Shown here: positions 15,709 to 21,620 of the stretch, in pieces
Layout: each line of letters opens with the position of its first letter
Position numbering within the stretch: position 1 is the first letter of the stretch
Assembly: GCA_031417915.1 (NCBI GenBank)
Contig: JANOWN010000002.1
Location: 1 to 21,620 of the forward strand
Length of the DNA: 21,620 nt
DNA from: Methylotenera_A sp031417915
GTDB taxonomy: Bacteria; Pseudomonadota; Gammaproteobacteria; Burkholderiales; Methylophilaceae
Reading direction: 5' to 3'
Translations under genes and position numbers: made by a program
Notes under the pieces: generated by a model
The model's input: only the letters and a program-made list of their open reading frames with translations
Databases searched by the model: none
Told to the model about the DNA's origin: nothing

Positions 15709-16454
15709 GCGAGCACCTCGTGTAAATTGGCAGCAGACTTGGTTTGAGTTGCTTTTTTATCGACCGCATTTTTAACGACCAGCGGCGCGCCTGTGGTGAG
15801 CAAGGTGTGCAAGTCTTGTGCAAAATTTTCTAAACTCGCCATCACGGCGCGGTTAGATTTTACAAATGCGTTATAGGCCAACACCGCAGGAATCGCTACT
15901 GCTAGGCCGATTGCTGTCATAATGAGCGCTTCGCCGACTGGCCCTGCGACTTTATCTAACGTGGCTTGCCCGCTGGCGCTGATACTGGCTAGCGCGTGGT
16001 AAATGCCCCACACCGTGCCAAACAAACCCACAAATGGTGAAACGCTACCAACCGACGCCAATACGGATAAGCCCGATTCAAGCTGAGCGCTGGTTTGGCC
16101 TAAGCTACGGCGCATATTGCGTGCGATAAATTCATCGTAACTACATGATTCTTCTAAATTTCTGGCCGCGTGCGTTTGGTGATGGTGCGCTGCATCTACC
16201 GCGTTTGCGGCCAATTGATGTGCGGGTGAGTTAATTTTAATAGTGTTAATGGCGGTTTGCAGATTTGCGGCTGCCCAAAATTCTGCCATATAGCGCTTAG
16301 CAGCGCTTTTTAATTGCATGGTTTGATACGTTTTTACCACCATAAAATACCAACTGGCGACTGACATAATGAGCAATATAATGGCCACCGCGATAGTGAC
16401 TATGCCGCCTTGCATAATAAAAGCGAGGCTATTAAATTCTGTTACTTGATTCAT
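15705..16454 (-). CDS. exbB: ExbB/TolQ-family motor protein
   Basis: A 249-residue inner-membrane channel protein of the MotA/TolQ/ExbB family. Transmembrane segments lie near residues 15-40, 130-155 and 170-197. The signature GPVGEALIMTAIGLAVAIPA contains E175 and T180; T147 is in FGTVWG. These match the functional residues E176, T181 and T148 of E. coli ExbB. A long cytoplasmic loop between the first two segments includes the ARNLEESCSYDEFIARNMRR region. Its position between tonB and exbD and the pairing with a siderophore receptor favour ExbB over TolQ. The start has AAGGA six bases upstream, and the gap from tonB is 40 bases. Confidence 0.95.
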   Translation of the reverse strand: MNQVTEFNSLAFIMQGGIVTIAVAIILLIMSVASWYFMVVKTYQTMQLKSAAKRYMAEFWAAANLQTAINTIKINSPAHQLAANAVDAAHHHQTHAARNLEESCSYDEFIARNMRRSLGQTSAQLESGLSVLASVGSVSPFVGLFGTVWGIYHALASISASGQATLDKVAGPVGEALIMTAIGLAVAIPAVLAYNAFVKSNRAVMASLENFAQDLHTLLTTGAPLVVKNAVDKKATQTKSAANLHEVLA

Positions 16455-16494
16455 CTTGCATCCTTTTTAACTTTTAAACTAAATATTATGTAAA

Positions 16495-17292
16495 TTAACT
16501 ATCGAGAGAAAATTTCATCGGCACCAGTACATAAGCGCTTAGCGGCTGATTATTCTTTTTGGCGGGGATAAAGCGCCAGCGCTTTACTGCATTGACCGCC
16601 GCATTATCTAATCTGTCAGACCCGCTAGTTTTTTCAATTTGCACATCCTCAGCCAAGCCTTCAGCCGACACCAATACCTTCATCACTACACGCCCTTCTT
16701 CGCCTGCACGGCGCGACATGGCTGGATAATCTGGCGCGGGATTATTTAAATAAGAAACACCAAAGCGTGGTGACTCGATAACATCTTCTCTTATTGGCGC
16801 GGCTTTTGGTGGCGCTTTGGCAAGCACAGGCTCTAGCACTGGTGCGGCTTGCAGAGCAGTTATTTCTTGTTCTTTTGGCGGCTCTGTCGTCGCTTCAACC
16901 AATCTTTCAATCGGTTTTTCTATTGGCCTAATTTTTTCTACCACTTTTTTAAACTTTGGATTAGGCTCAATAATAGGTTTTGGTGGCTCAATAATGGGCG
17001 CCAATTCTGGCTCGGGCGCAGGTGGCGCAATGATGCTCACCAGCATGGGCTTTGTTGACAATGCTTTAATTTTATCTGGTGGCGATTGTGTGGCTAATAA
17101 ATAAATAGCAACAACATGACCTAGCAAAACCAATACAATGCCCAACCATGAAACTTGCCTTTGTGTTTGATTGGCTAATTGCTTGACCTGCAAAGGAATG
17201 CCATATAGTTTAGTATGCTGGTCTGGCGGTGTGTATGCCTTTAAATTGCGCGCTGCAAATAAATCTATCACTGTAGAGGTTTGGCTACTCAC
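16495..17292 (-). CDS. tonB: TonB energy-transducing protein
   Basis: A 265-residue TonB that couples the ExbB-ExbD motor to outer-membrane receptors. An unusual N-terminal cytoplasmic extension of about 47 residues precedes the single transmembrane helix (48-67), which holds the expected histidine, H59. A periplasmic Pro/Glu/Lys-rich spacer follows (about 88-170). The C-terminal domain (about 180-265) has NPAPDYPAMSRRAGEEGRV and ends AYVLVPMKFSLD, the standard receptor-binding fold. The start is GTG at 17292, chosen because AAGGA lies seven bases upstream. That ribosome site overlaps the end of the preceding 50-residue ORF, whose stop is 12 bases before the GTG. Adjacent exbB and exbD make the assignment secure. 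Confidence 0.95.
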   Translation of the reverse strand: MSSQTSTVIDLFAARNLKAYTPPDQHTKLYGIPLQVKQLANQTQRQVSWLGIVLVLLGHVVAIYLLATQSPPDKIKALSTKPMLVSIIAPPAPEPELAPIIEPPKPIIEPNPKFKKVVEKIRPIEKPIERLVEATTEPPKEQEITALQAAPVLEPVLAKAPPKAAPIREDVIESPRFGVSYLNNPAPDYPAMSRRAGEEGRVVMKVLVSAEGLAEDVQIEKTSGSDRLDNAAVNAVKRWRFIPAKKNNQPLSAYVLVPMKFSLDS

Positions 17293-17304
17293 TAAGGTAT
17301 CCTT

Positions 17305-17457
17305 TCAATGAAAACTTAAATCAGCCGCTTGCTGTTGCATGTGGCTGGCTTTTTCTAAGCGGTAATAACTTAGGCGAATATCTGCATCTTTTAGTAAGCT
17401 ACTCAAGGCCTCGAGCGATTCAGCATCTATGCGCAAACTAATCGCACCTATTTCCAT
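17305..17457 (-). CDS. Small ORF of unknown function between hemP and tonB
   Basis: A 50-codon ORF starting MEIGAISLRIDAESLEALSS and ending in LEKASHMQQQAADLSFH; I do not recognise a named family. Its stop (TGA at 17307-17305) runs directly into the tonB ribosome site AAGGA, an arrangement typical of coupled operon genes, which is the main support. The ATG at 17457 lacks a proper ribosome site. The frame is open upstream for another 14 codons, including a CEAC pair, without another canonical start. The true start could therefore be non-canonical, or a frameshift may have separated an N-terminal part: an overlapping frame from ATG 17548 gives MLPKNQHNRILLAKNLK. The general pattern, a Cys pair followed by an IGAISLRI strand and a helix, is like small Cys-pair proteins, but this is only an impression. 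Confidence 0.45.
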   Translation of the reverse strand: MEIGAISLRIDAESLEALSSLLKDADIRLSYYRLEKASHMQQQAADLSFH

Positions 17458-17571
17458 CTCTATTACATCGCAAGCTTCGCAAAAGGCAATGGCGCCACTT
17501 TAGATTTTTAGCGAGTAAAATTCGGTTATGCTGATTTTTAGGCAACATGGCGTTTACGTTTTCTATTCAAA

Positions 17572-17745
17572 CTATTTGGTTAAAATTAGTTTATTTTGTT
17601 TGGTGATGCGCAAAATATAGGTTTCATTTTGATGGCCAATCAGCACCTCTTTTTTGTTTGCAAACAGCTTGCTACTACATAGCTTTTTAATACGCGAGAT
17701 TTTCGCACCCTCATTCAGCAACTCACCCTCTATCACAATCGCCAT
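17572..17745 (-). CDS. hemP: HemP-family small protein
   Basis: A 57-residue protein of the HemP/HmuP family, small proteins usually encoded at the head of haem or iron uptake operons; in some bacteria they are needed for full expression of the uptake genes. The diagnostic C-terminal half is clear: SSKLFANKKEVLIGHQNETY followed by ILRITKQNKLILTK, ending in the family-invariant LILTK. It lies upstream of tonB-exbB-exbD and a Fur-box-like sequence is found 240 bases upstream, so iron-repressed expression is expected. The ATG at 17745 has only weak ribosome signals (TAGG two bases away, AAAGG nine bases away). A 14-codon ORF with a better site ends three bases before it in the same frame. Interestingly no haem receptor is in the cluster; the receptor present looks catecholate-specific. 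Confidence 0.85.
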   Translation of the reverse strand: MAIVIEGELLNEGAKISRIKKLCSSKLFANKKEVLIGHQNETYILRITKQNKLILTK

Positions 17746-17748
17746 AAC

Positions 17749-17793
17749 CTACAACCTTTTGTTGATTAAATTTAAATGTGCAATAGTTTTCAT
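17749..17793 (-). CDS. Possible 14-residue leader peptide ahead of hemP
   Basis: An ATG at 17793 preceded by GAGG five bases upstream starts the frame MKTIAHLNLINKRL, which stops at TAG (17751-17749), three bases before the hemP ATG and in the same frame. It is either a leader peptide coupled to hemP translation or the original hemP N-terminus cut off by an amber codon. The ribosome site here is better than that of hemP itself. Nothing but position and signal quality supports it. Confidence 0.4.
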   Translation of the reverse strand: MKTIAHLNLINKRL

Positions 17794-17821
17794 ACTCACC
17801 TCAATAAATTAATCTCTCAAA

Positions 17822-17967
17822 AAAGTGGCCGACTTACATAAGAAAACTTAAAGCAGCCATAAAGATCATTCACGATCAAAGAGATGCATATTGCTATGCA
17901 TTTGCAACATTTAGCGTATGTTTGGGATCCGCTAAATTCTTTTAAAAGACCACTATTGCAGTCTTTT
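17822..17967 (-). other. Inverted-repeat-rich region upstream of hemP
   Basis: No gene is visible here. Four short perfect inverted repeats follow each other. ATGCATA/TATGCAT has a TTGC loop (17884-17901). TTTAGCG/CGCTAAA spans 17910-17936. TCTTTTAAAAGA is a palindrome (17938-17949). AAAAGAC/GTCTTTT spans 17944-17967. If hemP transcription starts near the Fur box, all would be in a long 5' leader. They do not match a riboswitch class that I recognise. Confidence 0.4.
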
Positions 17968-17984
17968 CAATATTCAAATGCAAA

Positions 17985-18003
17985 TGATAATGATTCTTAT
18001 TCA
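17985..18003. promoter_or_regulatory. Fur-box-like operator
   Basis: TGATAATGATTCTTATTCA contains the intact half TGATAAT and a second half ATTCTTA with five of seven matches to the 7-1-7 Fur consensus. Aligned as the classical 19-mer GATAATGATAATCATTATC from base 17986, 13 positions agree. It lies 240 bases upstream of hemP and 112 bases upstream of ilvB; control of the iron cluster is the natural reading. Iron-loaded Fur would repress. I could not fix the exact minus-strand -35/-10 pair. Confidence 0.65.
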
Positions 18004-18047
18004 ATAAGTCAAGTCGTTTATTTGCAATGTTTTTATACCCCGTAACC

Positions 18048-18076
18048 TTGACCAAATGCCGCTAAACCGTTAATGT
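18048..18076 (+). promoter_or_regulatory. Probable sigma-70 promoter of ilvBHC
   Basis: TTGACC (18048-18053) and TAATGT (18071-18076) are separated by 17 bases. Transcription would start near 18083, leaving about 32 bases before the ilvB ATG, including AAGG four bases from the start. No leader peptide rich in branched-chain codons and no attenuator hairpin fits in this short leader. Confidence 0.55.
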
Positions 18077-18114
18077 TCAGGGTTCGATAATTTAATCATT
18101 TAATTCAAGGTTTT

Positions 18115-19917
18115 ATGGCATCACCCGCAAAAAATGCGAAGGTTAACCCCGTTAGCGCGCAAACGCAAAGCGAAAGCTTAGGCGATTCTCACAAAAAAAC
18201 TGCAAGTCATGAAATCAGTGGCGCAGAAATTGTGATTCGTTGCTTAAACGCCGAAAAAGTCAAATTTGTATTTGGCTATCCCGGCGGCGCGGTGCTGCAC
18301 ATTTACGACGAAATTTTTAAGCAAAATGGCTTTAAGCACATCCTCGTGCGTCACGAGCAAGCTGCGGTGCACGCGGCAGATGCGTTCTCGCGCGCGACTG
18401 GCGAAGTTGGCGTAGCGCTTGTAACAAGCGGCCCAGGCGCAACCAATGCTGTTACTGGTATTGCCACAGCGTATATGGACTCAATTCCGTTGGTAGTTAT
18501 TAGTGGTCAAGTGCCAGTTCCCGCGATTGGTTTAGATGCATTTCAAGAAGTTGACATGGTAGGCATTACCCGCCCGTGCGTAAAACACAACTTTTTGGTA
18601 AAAGATGTCAAAGACATTGCAGAAACCATTAAAAAGGCGTTTTATATTGCTAAAACTGGCCGACCAGGTCCAGTGGTTGTGGATATCCCTAAGGATATTA
18701 CCGCGCACAAAACCAGTTTTCATTATCCAGAAACAGTTGAAATGCGCTCGTATAACCCTGTGCTAAAAGGTCACAGCGGGCAAATTAAAAAGGCTATTAA
18801 ACTATTGCTGGAAGCCAAACGACCGATGATTTACACTGGCGGTGGCTTGGTATTGGGTGATGGCGCGCCAGAGCTGGTAAAACTCGCTCGCTCGCTAAAT
18901 TACCCAGTCACCAACACGCTAATGGGTTTAGGCGGCTACCCAGCCACAGATAAACAATTCGTGGGCATGTTAGGCATGCACGGTAGCTATGAAGCCAATA
19001 TGGCGATGCAAAACTGCGATGTATTGATTGCGGTAGGCGCGCGTTTTGACGATCGCGTGATTGGTAATCCAAAACATTTTTTAAGTCAAAAACGCACCAT
19101 TATTCATATTGATGTTGATCCTTCTTCCATCTCAAAACGCGTGAAAGTCGATGTGCCTATTGTTGGCCATGTGCAATCTGTGTTGGCGGAAATGAATGAA
19201 GTGTTGAAAGCCGAAAATACACAAAACGACATTAGCGATTGGTGGCAGCAAATTAACGAATGGCGCAAAGTGCATGGCGGCCGTTATGAAATGTCTGACA
19301 CCGTTATTAAGCCACAATACGTCATAGAAAAATTATGGGAAGTAACCAAAGGTGATGCTTATGTGACTTCTGACGTTGGTCAACACCAAATGTGGGCTGC
19401 GCAATATTACAAATTCGATAAACCGCGCCGTTGGATTAATTCTGGCGGTTTAGGTACTATGGGCGTGGGCTTACCTTACGCCATGGGTTGCCAGTTTGCG
19501 GATAAGCATGCGCAAGTAGCTTGTGTCACTGGCGAAGGTAGCATCCAGATGAATATTCAAGAACTTTCTACCTGCGCGCAATATGGCTTACCGATTAAAG
19601 TGATTTTGCTCAACAATCGATATCTTGGCATGGTACGACAATGGCAAGAGTTCTTTTACGAAAATCGTTATTCAGAATCGTACATGGATAGCTTACCTGA
19701 TTTTGTTAAACTAGCTGAATCTTACGGTCACGTTGGCATGCAAATTACCAAGCCTGGCGATGTTGAAGGCGCACTGAAAGAGGCGTTTGCGAAAAAAGAT
19801 AAATTTGTATTCATGGATTTTATTACCGAACAATCAGAAAATGTCTTCCCCATGGTTGAAAATGGCCGCGGAATATCTGAAATGATTTTAGGCGATGAGA
19901 AAAAGGAGAGCAAATAA
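18115..19917 (+). CDS. ilvB: Acetolactate synthase, large catalytic subunit
   Basis: A 600-residue ThDP- and FAD-dependent enzyme that condenses two pyruvates, or pyruvate and 2-oxobutyrate, to acetolactate or acetohydroxybutyrate: the first common step of valine, leucine and isoleucine synthesis. After a ~32-residue polar N-terminal extension the ThDP domain starts ISGAEIVIRCLNAEKVKFVF. The cofactor-activating glutamate is E81 (RHEQAAVHAADAF). The ThDP-Mg motif is G473-E474-G475-S476 with N500-N501 at the correct spacing; glutamate replaces the usual aspartate of GDG. FAD-domain landmarks such as GARFDDRV are present. The stop and the ilvH ATG overlap by one base (TAATG), so both subunits are made together. 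The N-terminal extension is longer than in E. coli enzymes, but the start has a reasonable ribosome site. Confidence 0.96.
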   Translation: MASPAKNAKVNPVSAQTQSESLGDSHKKTASHEISGAEIVIRCLNAEKVKFVFGYPGGAVLHIYDEIFKQNGFKHILVRHEQAAVHAADAFSRATGEVGVALVTSGPGATNAVTGIATAYMDSIPLVVISGQVPVPAIGLDAFQEVDMVGITRPCVKHNFLVKDVKDIAETIKKAFYIAKTGRPGPVVVDIPKDITAHKTSFHYPETVEMRSYNPVLKGHSGQIKKAIKLLLEAKRPMIYTGGGLVLGDGAPELVKLARSLNYPVTNTLMGLGGYPATDKQFVGMLGMHGSYEANMAMQNCDVLIAVGARFDDRVIGNPKHFLSQKRTIIHIDVDPSSISKRVKVDVPIVGHVQSVLAEMNEVLKAENTQNDISDWWQQINEWRKVHGGRYEMSDTVIKPQYVIEKLWEVTKGDAYVTSDVGQHQMWAAQYYKFDKPRRWINSGGLGTMGVGLPYAMGCQFADKHAQVACVTGEGSIQMNIQELSTCAQYGLPIKVILLNNRYLGMVRQWQEFFYENRYSESYMDSLPDFVKLAESYGHVGMQITKPGDVEGALKEAFAKKDKFVFMDFITEQSENVFPMVENGRGISEMILGDEKKESK

Positions 19918-20408
19918 TGAAACATATTGTTTCTCTCCTCATGGAAAACGAAGCCGGCGGCTTATCTCGTGTGGCAGGCTTATTCTCAGCGCGCGGTTAT
20001 AATATCGAATCGCTCACAGTTGCTGCAACAGAAGACCCAACCATGTCGCGCATGACTATTGTGACGAGTGGCTCAGATGAAGTCATTGAGCAAATTATCA
20101 AGCAACTGAATAAGCTGATTGATGTGATTAAAGTACTGGATTTGAACGACGGCAAATATATTGAACGCGAATTGATGTTGGTGAAAGTGAAGGCGACAAC
20201 ACCTCATCGTGAAGAAATGAAGCGCATGTGCGATATATTTCGCGGCCGTATTATCGACGTAGCAGACGGCAGTTTTACGATTGAGCTTACCGGCTCGGGC
20301 ACTAAATTAGACGCTTTTATCGAAAGCTTAGACAAAACCGCGATTTTAGAGACGGTGCGCACAGGCGCATCGGGCATAGGTCGTGGCGACAGAATTTTGA
20401 AAATATAG
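19917..20408 (+). CDS. ilvH: Acetolactate synthase, small regulatory subunit
   Basis: A 163-residue regulatory subunit that activates IlvB and confers feedback inhibition by valine. The N-terminal ACT domain (residues 1-75) shows ENEAGGLSRVAGLFSARGYNIESL; N11, G14 and N29 are the residues that line the valine site in IlvH. The C-terminal domain carries RELMLVKVKAT and FRGRIIDVADGSFTIELTG in the normal positions. Preservation of the valine-site residues suggests the enzyme is feedback-regulated. A good ribosome site, AAAAGGAGAG, lies six bases before the ATG inside the end of ilvB. The gene is followed 49 bases later by ilvC. Confidence 0.96.
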   Translation: MKHIVSLLMENEAGGLSRVAGLFSARGYNIESLTVAATEDPTMSRMTIVTSGSDEVIEQIIKQLNKLIDVIKVLDLNDGKYIERELMLVKVKATTPHREEMKRMCDIFRGRIIDVADGSFTIELTGSGTKLDAFIESLDKTAILETVRTGASGIGRGDRILKI

Positions 20409-20457
20409 TTTTATAAATTTAATTAACACTTAAGTAATTGTATTTAAAGGAAAAGAA

Positions 20458-21474
20458 ATGAAAGTTTATTACGACAAAGACGCTGACCTTAACCTAATCA
20501 AAGCCAAGAAAGTGACCATTGTGGGTTACGGTTCACAAGGCCATGCACACGCTGCCAACCTTAAAGATAGCGGCGTTACTGTAACCATTGGCTTGCGTAA
20601 AGGCGGCAGCTCATGGGCTAAAGCTGTGGCTGCTGGCCACAACGTACTTGATATTGCGGATGCGGTAAAAGGCGCCGATGTCATCATGTTGCTAATCCCC
20701 GACGAAACCATGTCGCAAATTTTTGATGCCGAAGTAGCAAGCACCTTAAAACAAGGCGCTACGCTAGCATTCGCACATGGCTTTAATATACATTACAACC
20801 AAATTACGCCACGCGCAGATTTGGATGTAATTATGATCGCGCCAAAAGGTCCAGGCCACACAGTGCGTTCAGAATACCTAAAAGGCGGCGGCGTACCTTC
20901 ACTCATCGCAGTTTATCAAGATAAATCTGGCAAAGCCAAAGCGCTTGCGCTTTCATATGCAGCTGCCAACGGTGGCACTAAGGGTGGCGTGATTGAAACG
21001 GATTTCCGTGAAGAAACAGAAACCGATTTATTCGGCGAACAAGCGGTTTTATGCGGTGGCGCGGTTGAATTAGTCAAAGCTGGCTTCGAAACGCTAGTAG
21101 AAGCGGGTTACGCCCCAGAAATGGCTTACTTTGAGTGCTTGCACGAGCTTAAATTGATCGTGGATTTAATGTATGAGGGCGGCATTGCTAACATGAACTA
21201 TTCCATCTCAAACAATGCTGAATATGGCGAATACGTGACTGGTCCACAAGTGATTAACGATCAATCACGTGCAGCCATGAAAGTCGCCTTAGCCAACATA
21301 CAAAATGGTAACTATGCAAAACAATTCATTTTAGAGGGTCGTACCAACTACCCAGAAATGACTGCACGTCGTCGTTTGAACGCGGCTCATCCAATTGAGC
21401 AAGTTGGCGGCCAATTACGTGCCATGATGCCTTGGATTGCGAAAAACAAACTCGTAGATCAATCGAAGAACTAA
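20458..21474 (+). CDS. ilvC: Ketol-acid reductoisomerase, class I
   Basis: A 338-residue enzyme that isomerises and reduces acetolactate to dihydroxyisovalerate with NADPH and Mg2+. The Rossmann motif is GYGSQGHAHA (23-32). R47, S51 and S52 (GLRKGGSSW) are placed to hold the NADPH 2'-phosphate, so NADPH preference is expected. H107 and K130 lie at the active site, and the metal ligands D190 and E194 (ETDLFGEQ) and E226 and E230 (FECLHE) are intact. The length marks the short class I type, unlike the longer E. coli enzyme. AAAGGA lies six bases before the ATG. The gene completes the ilvBHC operon and is closed by a terminator. Confidence 0.97.
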   Translation: MKVYYDKDADLNLIKAKKVTIVGYGSQGHAHAANLKDSGVTVTIGLRKGGSSWAKAVAAGHNVLDIADAVKGADVIMLLIPDETMSQIFDAEVASTLKQGATLAFAHGFNIHYNQITPRADLDVIMIAPKGPGHTVRSEYLKGGGVPSLIAVYQDKSGKAKALALSYAAANGGTKGGVIETDFREETETDLFGEQAVLCGGAVELVKAGFETLVEAGYAPEMAYFECLHELKLIVDLMYEGGIANMNYSISNNAEYGEYVTGPQVINDQSRAAMKVALANIQNGNYAKQFILEGRTNYPEMTARRRLNAAHPIEQVGGQLRAMMPWIAKNKLVDQSKN

Positions 21475-21492
21475 AAAGCTAGACCTAATACG

Positions 21493-21528
21493 AAGGGCAA
21501 GACGCAAAACGTTTTGCCCTTTTTTATT
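21493..21528 (+). terminator. Rho-independent terminator after ilvC
   Basis: AAGGGCAA (21493-21500) pairs with TTGCCCTT (21514-21521) around a 13-base loop, and six T (21520-21525) follow. It lies 18 bases after the ilvC stop. The loop contains a CAAAACGTTTTG palindrome (21505-21516), which offers an alternative fold. Confidence 0.85.
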
Positions 21529-21540
21529 AAAGGATATTAA

Positions 21541-21620
21541 GTGCCATTTGCAATAATTTTACAATACCTGCTCCCCAAGCAAGCATTGACGAGGCTTGCA
21601 GGCGTGCTCGCCAACAAGCA
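21541..21620 (+). CDS. psd: Phosphatidylserine decarboxylase proenzyme (5' end only)
   Basis: The first 26 codons of a gene that continues beyond the window. It starts with GTG, six bases after AAAGGA. The peptide begins MPFAIILQYLLPKQALTRLA; the LQYLLPK..LTRLAG pattern is the characteristic N-terminus of the Psd beta chain, a membrane-associated enzyme that makes phosphatidylethanolamine. The pyruvoyl-forming LGST site lies far downstream and cannot be checked here. Because the ilvC terminator precedes it, expression probably depends on its own promoter or read-through. Confidence 0.75.
   Translation, partial: MPFAIILQYLLPKQALTRLAGVLANK

Noticed and set aside
19531..19542. GEGS in place of GDGS in the IlvB ThDP motif, as a sign of lost activity
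   Set aside because: Glutamate can also coordinate the metal, all other catalytic landmarks are intact, and I recall similar variants in betaproteobacterial acetolactate synthases; it is probably lineage-typical.

Overview
The window looks like the chromosome of a betaproteobacterium, most likely of the Methylophilaceae/Nitrosomonadales type. This rests on the protein style, the moderately AT-rich coding sequence, gene pairs shared with other proteobacteria (maf-rng, nudJ-mnmA, ilvBHC), and hairpin repeats of a kind common in betaproteobacteria. The placement is an inference; no rRNA or other marker is present. Coding density is high, with no insertion sequence, phage or CRISPR array.

Layout. 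(1) 1-3783, plus: the 3' part of a CzcB-like adaptor and a complete CzcA-type RND pump, for divalent metal efflux. (2) 5848-3810, minus: maf and rng, convergent with czcA. (3) 5956-7499, plus: nudJ-like NUDIX hydrolase and mnmA, overlapping by 4 bases. (4) 7500-8216: a gene-free island of nested dispersed repeats, built around two inverted copies of a ~180-base element that each end in a long stem-loop. (5) 9192-8217, minus: a glutathione S-transferase-like protein and a small membrane protein. (6) 9238-11964, plus: nadC and a GspE/PilB-family secretion ATPase. nadC and the GST gene diverge from a 45-base gap whose -10 element is palindromic. (7) 12066-12180: a ~115-base palindromic repeat. 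(8) 17793-12186, minus: an iron-uptake cluster in the order leader peptide, hemP, unknown 50-residue ORF, tonB, exbB, exbD, catecholate-siderophore TonB-dependent receptor, piuC. A Fur-box-like sequence lies upstream at 17985-18003. (9) 18115-21474, plus: ilvB-ilvH-ilvC for branched-chain amino acids, closed by a rho-independent terminator and followed by the start of psd.

How it works together. The iron cluster is the most coherent system. An outer-membrane receptor (Fiu/PiuA type) is energised by its own TonB-ExbB-ExbD complex and paired with PiuC, the Fe(II)/2-oxoglutarate dioxygenase that commonly accompanies this receptor type. HemP, a tiny protein usually tied to haem uptake, stands at the head. 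Three gene-like details were found by reading the intergenic DNA: hemP itself (57 aa), a 14-codon ORF with a good ribosome-binding site ending three bases before hemP, and a 50-codon ORF that runs into the tonB ribosome-binding site. The ilv genes supply the first common steps of valine, leucine and isoleucine synthesis. I see no clear evidence of a wholly new multi-gene system; the most novel-looking signals are the hemP leader region and the repeat structures.
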